Shown here: one piece after another, positions 5,673-7,907 of the stretch | Numbering within the stretch: the first letter of the stretch is position 1 | Layout of the letters: each line of letters begins with the position of its first letter | Assembly (NCBI GenBank): GCA_025356925.1 | Contig: JANXQE010000295.1 | Span: forward strand, 1-7,907 | Reading direction: 5' to 3' | DNA: 7,907 nt | Source: Limisphaerales bacterium | GTDB taxonomy: Bacteria; Verrucomicrobiota; Verrucomicrobiia; Limisphaerales; UBA8199 | Position numbers and translations under genes: made by a program | The notes under the pieces: model-generated | What the model saw: only the letters and a program-made list of their open reading frames with translations | Databases searched by the model: none | Told to the model about the DNA's origin: nothing

Positions 5673-7907
5673 ATGACGGCTCACACAGGTGCAAGCAGTC
5701 CGCGAACGACGGACCTCGCCCATGAATCGGCGATTAAGGACGCGTCCGAGGTTTTGCAGGGCTTGGGCACTTCGCCGGCCGGGCTAACCGAGGAGGAGGT
5801 TGCCCGCCGGCTGGTTGAGTTCGGCCCGAACGAAGTTGGGCGCGAGAAGCACGAAGGCTGGCCGCAGCGCCTTTACCTGGCCAGCCGAAACCCGTTGGTA
5901 ATCCTGCTGACAGTGCTGGCCATCCTGTCTTTCGCCACGGCCGATTTTAGCGCCGGCACGGTGATGTTGCTCATGGTGGTCTTGGGAGTGTCGCTCCGGT
6001 TTGTTCAGGAAACGCGCGCCGACACAGCCGCCGCCAAACTCAAAGCGATGATCAGCGTCACGGCCACGGTCGTCCGCGACGGCCAGACCCGGGAGATCAC
6101 GCTGCAACAACTGGTTCCCGGCGACATCATCAAGCTATCGGCGGGCGACATGATCCCGGGCGATGTCCGGCTGCTGTCAGCCAAGGACCTGTTCGTGATC
6201 CAGGCGACGTTGACGGGAGAATCGATGCCAGTGGAAAAGACCGAGGCGCGCGATTTGCGCCAGAACGTTTCGCCGCTCGAACACACGAACATCTGTTTCC
6301 TGGGCACCAGCGTCGAGACCGGCACGGCGCTGGCCGTGATTGTGGCTACCGGCGCGCAGACGTATTTCGGCAGGATCGCCCGCTCCCTCGCGGGCCAGCA
6401 GGTGGAAACCGCGTTTGATCGGGGGGTCAAAAAATTTACCTGGCTGATGATTCAGTTCATGGCGGTTATGGTGCCGTTGGTCTTCGTCATCAACGGCCTG
6501 ACCAAGCATGACTGGAAGGAAGCCTTTTTCTTTTCGCTGGCGGTCGCCGTTGGCCTCACACCCGAAATGCTGCCGATGATCGTGTCGGTGTGCCTGTCCA
6601 AAGGCGCCCTGGCGATGTCGAAAAAGAAGGTCATCGTCAAGCGGTTGAACTCAATTCAAAATTTCGGCGCCATGGATGTGCTGTGCACGGACAAGACGGG
6701 CACCCTGACGATGGATCACGTCATTCTCGAGATTTACTGCGACGTCTTCAAGAGCGAGAGCCAGACCGTGTTGCAGGACGCCTACCTGATTAGCCATTTT
6801 CAAACCGGCCTCAAAAATATCCTGGATCGGGCGGTGCTGCACCACGAGGAGTTGCATGGGAAATTGTCCCTGGATAAATTCAGCAAGGTCGACGAGATCC
6901 CCTTCGATTTCACGCGCCGGATGATGTCGGTCGTGGTGGAGGGTCCGGACGGCAAGCGGGAGCTGTTAACCAAAGGCGCGCCGGAAGCCGTGTTTAGCAA
7001 ATGCACGCACTTCGAGAGCGACGGCGAGACCTTCCCAATGGAACCAATCCTGGTCGGAGATCTCATCGAGCAGGTGAATGACCTGAGCGAAGACGGCTTC
7101 CGCGTGCTGGCCGTGGCTACCCGGAAGGTGGAAAAGCAAGCCGCCTACTCCAAGGCCGACGAAGCGCAACTGGTGCTGACGGGCTACCTCGCCTTCCTGG
7201 ACCCGCCTAAAGACTCGGCGGCCAAGGCGATTACCGTGCTGCGCCAACATGGGATCACCGTCAAAGTGCTGACCGGCGACAACGACCTGGTCACGCGCAA
7301 GGTCTGCACCGAAGTAGGGATCAACGCCAAAAAAATCGTCCTCGGAAACCAGGTTGAGCTGATGTCGGACCCCCAACTAGCCGAGGCGGTGGAGGGCACC
7401 GATGTTTTTGCGCGGCTTTCCCCTGCGCACAAGCAACGCATCGTCAAGGCTCTCCAAAGCAACGGCCATGTGCTGGGGTTCATGGGCGACGGCATCAACG
7501 ATGCCCCGGCACTCCGCGCCGCCGATGTCGGGATCTCGGTCGATAACGCGGTGGATATCGCGAAGGAGTCAGCCGACGTGATCCTGTTGGAGAAAAGCCT
7601 GATGGTCCTGGAGGAAGGCGTGCTCGAAGGCCGCAAAGTGTTCGTCAATATCCTGAAGTACATCCGCATGGGCGCCAGCTCAAATTTTGGCAACATGTTT
7701 AGCGTGATCGGCGCCAGCGCCTGGCTGCCGTACGTGCCGATGGCTCCCATCCAGGTGCTCGCCAACAATCTGCTTTACGACTTTTCCCAGGTACCGATCC
7801 CCACCGATAACGTGGGGGCCCAGCAGATTGCCAAACCAAAGCCGTGGAACATGGGGGAGATCGCAAAGTTTATTGTGTTCATCGGGCCGATCAGCTCCAT
7901 CTTCGAC
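5673..7907 (+). CDS. mgtA: Magnesium-translocating P-type ATPase MgtA (P3B), 3' end outside window
   Basis: The first 745 codons of an inner-membrane P-type ATPase that imports Mg2+ using ATP. Seen: a short cytoplasmic N-terminus; helices near 73-90 and 94-112; the actuator domain with TGES at 181-184; helices near 255-275 and 284-303, the latter carrying the MgtA-type TPEMLP (296-301) in place of the PEGLP of calcium pumps; the phosphorylation site DKTGT with D340; KGAPE at 434-438 in the nucleotide-binding domain; TGDN at 534-537; and GDGINDAP at 605-612. Later, SSNFGNMF (669-676) and NNLLYDFSQVPIP (698-710) supply polar residues in helices 5 and 6 that are candidate ion ligands, with E298. 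IQNFGAMDVLCTDKTGTLT and the GPISSIFD end strongly resemble enterobacterial MgtA, which has 898 residues, so about 150 residues with the last helices are missing at the window edge. No key residue is lost and no frameshift is seen. ATG 5673 is the first start after an in-frame stop at 5619; its ribosome site is weak. Confidence 0.95.
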   Translation, partial: MTAHTGASSPRTTDLAHESAIKDASEVLQGLGTSPAGLTEEEVARRLVEFGPNEVGREKHEGWPQRLYLASRNPLVILLTVLAILSFATADFSAGTVMLLMVVLGVSLRFVQETRADTAAAKLKAMISVTATVVRDGQTREITLQQLVPGDIIKLSAGDMIPGDVRLLSAKDLFVIQATLTGESMPVEKTEARDLRQNVSPLEHTNICFLGTSVETGTALAVIVATGAQTYFGRIARSLAGQQVETAFDRGVKKFTWLMIQFMAVMVPLVFVINGLTKHDWKEAFFFSLAVAVGLTPEMLPMIVSVCLSKGALAMSKKKVIVKRLNSIQNFGAMDVLCTDKTGTLTMDHVILEIYCDVFKSESQTVLQDAYLISHFQTGLKNILDRAVLHHEELHGKLSLDKFSKVDEIPFDFTRRMMSVVVEGPDGKRELLTKGAPEAVFSKCTHFESDGETFPMEPILVGDLIEQVNDLSEDGFRVLAVATRKVEKQAAYSKADEAQLVLTGYLAFLDPPKDSAAKAITVLRQHGITVKVLTGDNDLVTRKVCTEVGINAKKIVLGNQVELMSDPQLAEAVEGTDVFARLSPAHKQRIVKALQSNGHVLGFMGDGINDAPALRAADVGISVDNAVDIAKESADVILLEKSLMVLEEGVLEGRKVFVNILKYIRMGASSNFGNMFSVIGASAWLPYVPMAPIQVLANNLLYDFSQVPIPTDNVGAQQIAKPKPWNMGEIAKFIVFIGPISSIFD

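Noticed and set aside
7184..7768. Minus-strand open frame of 194 codons opposite mgtA
   Set aside because: It lies opposite the conserved GDGINDAP region of the ATPase, and its serine/threonine-rich product is typical of an antisense shadow.

Overview
The window carries three protein-coding genes of what looks like a moderately high-GC Gram-negative bacterium, most likely a member of the Verrucomicrobiota. That assignment is an inference. It rests mainly on the first gene, a very large DUF2723 membrane glycosyltransferase with a TPR tail of a type I associate with Pedosphaera-like Verrucomicrobiota, and on the REP-like repeats with CCCTCTCC/GGAGAGGG arms next to it. No RNA gene, CRISPR array, transposase or phage gene is visible.

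Layout. Positions 1-173 are non-coding and hold two REP-like palindromes in opposite orientation, just past the 3' end of the first gene. Positions 174-4223 (minus) encode a 1349-residue GT-C-type membrane protein: a DUF2723/TMEM260-like multi-pass N-terminal half, a long soluble region with a coiled coil, and C-terminal TPR repeats. A 208-base gap follows. Positions 4432-5463 (minus) encode a complete AI-2E/PerM-family membrane permease. A 209-base divergent intergenic region (5464-5672) holds a candidate promoter on each strand and a palindrome between them. From 5673 to the window edge (plus) runs the first 745 codons of an MgtA-type (P3B) magnesium-importing P-type ATPase. Its stop codon lies outside the window.

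All three products are inner-membrane proteins, but nothing shows that they share a pathway. The two minus-strand genes could be co-transcribed, though a 208-base gap argues only weakly for it. The divergent pair (permease and mgtA) could share regulation through the 209-base spacer. I found no convincing undescribed system. The points most worth a second look are the architecture of the DUF2723-TPR protein, the inverted REP-like pair and the divergent promoter region, where the permease message is predicted to be nearly leaderless.
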